A DNA stretch of 15,806 nt from assembly GCA_902761395.1 (NCBI GenBank), contig CACWKJ010000034.1:1-15806 (forward strand), in the 5' to 3' direction. Below, piece by piece: positions 13,787-15,806 of this stretch. Position numbers and translations under genes: made by a program. The notes under the pieces are model-generated. The model made no database searches. It had not been told where the DNA came from and saw only the letters and a program-made list of their open reading frames with translations. How positions within the stretch are numbered: position 1 is the stretch's first letter; every line of letters begins with the position of its first letter. This DNA comes from an uncultured Elusimicrobium sp. Lineage in GTDB: Bacteria > Elusimicrobiota > Endomicrobiia > Endomicrobiales > Endomicrobiaceae.

Positions 13787-14596
13787 TAAAACAAAACATA
13801 TAAATCCGTTTGAAAAAATTAAACAAGTTAAAGATGATAATATTGAATTTTGGTATGCAAGAGATTTGCAAAAAATATTAAGTTATGAAAGTTGGGATAA
13901 GTTCTTAAATGTTATAAATAAAGCAAAAGAAGCGTGTAATAATAGTAATCAAATTATTGAAAACCATTTTTCCCAAACGGGAAAAATGGTTACTCTTGGA
14001 TCTGGTGCAAAAAGAGAAATTTTAGATTATCAACTTTCTCGTTATGCTTGCTATTTAATAATACAGAATGCAGATCCTTCAAAAGAAATAATAGCAAAAG
14101 GACAAACATATTTTGCCATACAAACAAGAAAACAAGAATTGCAAGAATTTAATGTAAAAACAGAAGAAGAAAAAAGATTATTGCTTCGTCAAGAAATGAA
14201 AACACACAATAAACAATTGGCAGATGCTGCAAAAGATGCCGGTGTTATTCAACCGTTGGACTATGCAATATTTCAAGATAGCGGCTATAAAGGTTTATAC
14301 GGTGGTTTAACTCAAAAAGATATACATGTAAAAAAGGTTTAAAGAAAAGTCAAAAAATTTTAGACCATATGGGTAGCACCGAACTTGCTGCAAACCTTTT
14401 CCGTGCAACACAAACAGAAGAAAAATTAAGGAAAGAAAAGATAAATAATAAATATCAAGCAAATAGAACACACTTTGAAGTTGGTAAAAAAGTAAGGCAG
14501 ACAATAAAAGAATTGGGTGGAACAATGCCGGAAGATTTACCGGTAGTAGAAAGTATCAAAAAACTTGAAAACAAGCAAAAGAAGTTAAAAAAATAA
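13773..14596 (+). pseudogene. dinD: DNA-damage-inducible protein D, read in two frames (-1 shift at A_AAA_AAG)
   Basis: The two frames together give a ~274-residue DinD, the length of the E. coli protein. The first (13773-14342) has the N-terminal NPFEKIKQ and EFWYARDLQKIL segments and SGAKREILDYQLSRYACYL, and ends GLYGGLTQKDIHVKKV-stop. The second frame continues KGLKKSQKILDHMGSTELA, then NLFRATQTEEKL and THFEVGKKVRQTIKELGG, all typical DinD. The join is at 14330-14336, where codons GTA AAA AAG place A_AAA_AAG in phase; a -1 slip there gives exactly VKKGLKKS. So this is either a one-base A deletion (or sequence error) or a recoded gene. DinD is SOS-induced in E. coli and affects RecA-related processes; copies in restriction loci are common. 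No LexA box is evident before it. Confidence 0.85.
14330..14336 (+). promoter_or_regulatory. Candidate -1 ribosomal slippery heptamer A_AAA_AAG in dinD
   Basis: The heptamer is in the correct codon phase for -1 slippage and lies two codons before the zero-frame stop (14340-14342). It is the same heptamer used by E. coli dnaX. I see no strong downstream hairpin, only the palindrome CCATATGG about 45 bases on, and no close upstream Shine-Dalgarno, so stimulators are weak or absent. Confidence 0.4.
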
Positions 14597-14616
14597 TTAT
14601 ATAAAAGGAGATTATT

Positions 14617-15201
14617 ATGAAGGAAATTTTGATAACATATCAAACACTATTAAGTGCATTAATAGGAGCAGGTATCAGTTTCTTTATATTTTGGATAAAG
14701 AATAAAAAAAGTGATGACAAAAATAAATATGAAAGAAGATTGTGGATATATAAAGCTTTATTATCAAATTCTGCACAAATAGTATGTTTTGAATTTGTAT
14801 CTGCATTTAATATGATTCTTGTTGAATTTGAAAAGGATAAGGATGTTCTTGAAGCAAGAAATAATTTTTTTAAAACAGTTTGTTATAAAGCTAGTAAAGA
14901 AGATACAGAGGAAATCATAAGAGAAAGAAATATTCAACAACAAGATGCATTAATTAGATTAATAAATATAATAGGCACAAAAATAAATATTAAAGTAGAT
15001 CAATTAGATATTCAAAATAGAATATATTGGCCTCAAGGCTTTAATGATACAGCAATCAAACAAAGAGAACTTGTTGATTTGTTAATTAAGACCTTAAGTG
15101 TACAAGAAAAAATTTATAAGTTATTAATTGACAAAAAATTATCTATTGGAGTCTATCAAGGAAGTCCTATAAAAGGAACTGATAATGAAACAAAAAAATA
15201 A
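14617..15201 (+). CDS. Membrane-anchored protein, DUF6680-like, in the restriction locus
   Basis: A 194-residue protein with one N-terminal membrane helix (residues ~10-27, LLSALIGAGISFFIFWI) followed by a basic stretch and a helical cytoplasmic domain. The pattern RRLWIYKALLSN, then FVSAFNMILVEFE, VLEARNNFF and later a tyrosine-proline-Gly (YWPQGF), resembles my memory of DUF6680, a family of unknown function. AAGGAG at 14605-14610 is six bases from the ATG. Its last codons overlap the start of the next hsdS gene by 17 bases, so it is locked into the restriction operon. No catalytic motif is visible. A sensor or effector role in defence is conceivable, but only by position. Confidence 0.75.
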   Translation: MKEILITYQTLLSALIGAGISFFIFWIKNKKSDDKNKYERRLWIYKALLSNSAQIVCFEFVSAFNMILVEFEKDKDVLEARNNFFKTVCYKASKEDTEEIIRERNIQQQDALIRLINIIGTKINIKVDQLDIQNRIYWPQGFNDTAIKQRELVDLLIKTLSVQEKIYKLLIDKKLSIGVYQGSPIKGTDNETKK

Positions 15202-15806
15202 AATACCAAAAGATTGGCAAGTTATCAAATTAAATAATTTATTTGAAACAATCCCTAATTTGAGTAATGTAAGGGAAGATTTAACTGACATTGCACAAAA
15301 AGTTATGTATATACATTATGGAGATATTCATACAAATTCTATTCATGAAAAAATAAATTTGAAAGAAGATACTTTGCCGTATTTATTAGATAATAAAATA
15401 AAAAAAGATATTAATGATATGTTGTTGAAAAACGGTGATGTTATAATAACTGATGCTTCTGAAGATTATGAAGGAATTGCTAAATCTGTAGAAATTACTA
15501 ACATAAATAATAAAAAAGTAGTTGCCGGCTTACATACTATTGTTTTACGACCTATTAAAAATATTGTAGCGATAGGATATGGTTCTTATTTGTTGCAAAT
15601 GCCGATAACTTCTAAAAAATTGAAATCAATATCACAGGGAACAAAAGTAATATCAATAAGTTTTCAATTAATAAAAGATTTAGATCTTTTTCTTCCGCCG
15701 ATAAAGGAGCAAGAAAAGATAGTTGAGATATTGGAACTTTGGGATAAAACAATTGAAACTACTAAAAAACTAATTGAACAAAAGAAATTGCAGAAAAAAT
15801 ATTTAA
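15185..15806 (+). CDS. hsdS: Second type I specificity subunit (HsdS), 3' end off window
   Basis: An open frame from ATG 15185 to the right edge, at least 207 residues. AAGGA (15173-15177) is seven bases upstream. It opens KIPKDWQVIKLNNLF, the standard first residues of an HsdS recognition domain, and near residue 165 has SISFQLIKDLDLFLPPIKEQ followed by the helical spacer EKIVEILELWDKTIE. These are the usual HsdS features, so the first recognition domain and first spacer are visible. A second recognition domain may follow beyond the edge. The recognition domain shows no obvious similarity to the half-size HsdS at 10587. It probably partners the same HsdM with a different target. Confidence 0.85.
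   Translation, partial: MKQKNKIPKDWQVIKLNNLFETIPNLSNVREDLTDIAQKVMYIHYGDIHTNSIHEKINLKEDTLPYLLDNKIKKDINDMLLKNGDVIITDASEDYEGIAKSVEITNINNKKVVAGLHTIVLRPIKNIVAIGYGSYLLQMPITSKKLKSISQGTKVISISFQLIKDLDLFLPPIKEQEKIVEILELWDKTIETTKKLIEQKKLQKKYL

Noticed and set aside
13970..13992. Inverted repeat around AACCATTTTTCCC / GGGAAAAATGGTT inside dinD
   Set aside because: A striking palindrome by eye, but it lies wholly inside conserved coding sequence and gives no frame change; no function can be supported.
10587..15806. Invertible hsdS phase-variation system
   Set aside because: The two S genes are in the same orientation, show no long inverted repeats and no recombinase gene is in the window.

Overview
The window is AT-rich DNA from an unidentified bacterium. 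It is Gram-negative by content: an RND/MMPL exporter end, an outer-membrane-type lipoprotein, a lipid-A-type acyltransferase and a type II polyketide module. Good AGGAG ribosome sites and one perfect TTGACA-N17-TATAAT promoter argue against Bacteroidota. An Elusimicrobiota-like (Endomicrobium-like) or other host-associated lineage is my guess only; nothing here proves taxonomy. All genes lie on the + strand.

Region 1 (1-9034) is the distal part of an aryl-polyene/flexirubin/xanthomonadin-type pigment-lipid cluster. It starts with the C-terminal end of an MMPL exporter fused in frame to a lipoprotein. Then come a frameshifted ApeI-like dehydratase, a 4HBT thioesterase, a family 2 glycosyltransferase with a DUF2062-like tail and an LpxL-like acyltransferase. 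After a 149-bp gap with repeats and a possible promoter come an acyl carrier protein, a ketosynthase, a fusion of a catalytically dead ketosynthase (chain-length-factor-like, Cys to Asp) with an aryl/acyl-AMP ligase, and an O-methyltransferase. Two small DUF456-type membrane proteins close the run. Expected logic: the ligase loads an aryl starter on the ACP, the ketosynthase pair elongates it, the methyltransferase decorates it, the glycosyl- and acyltransferases attach it to a lipid and the exporter/lipoprotein move it outward. No ketoreductase or second ACP is in view; they may lie upstream.

Region 2 (9035-10586) holds an EamA-type transporter gene broken by a 10-bp tandem duplication. It is flanked by two diverged copies of an undescribed ~195-bp structured element. 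The main hairpin has identical arm and loop lengths in both copies and seven matched (compensatory) base-pair changes. This is the most striking structure in the window. A consensus promoter inside a duplicated leader follows.

Region 3 (10587-15806, running off the right edge) is a type I restriction-modification locus: half-size HsdS, HsdM, RhuM-family protein, DinD (interrupted at an A_AAA_AAG slippery site), a membrane-anchored DUF6680-like protein and the start of a second HsdS. HsdR is not in view. RhuM and DinD start inside identical 26-bp repeats.

Three genes carry small frame disruptions (dehydratase, EamA, dinD). That suggests either a decaying/reductive genome or, for dinD, recoding; assembly error cannot be excluded for the single-base cases.
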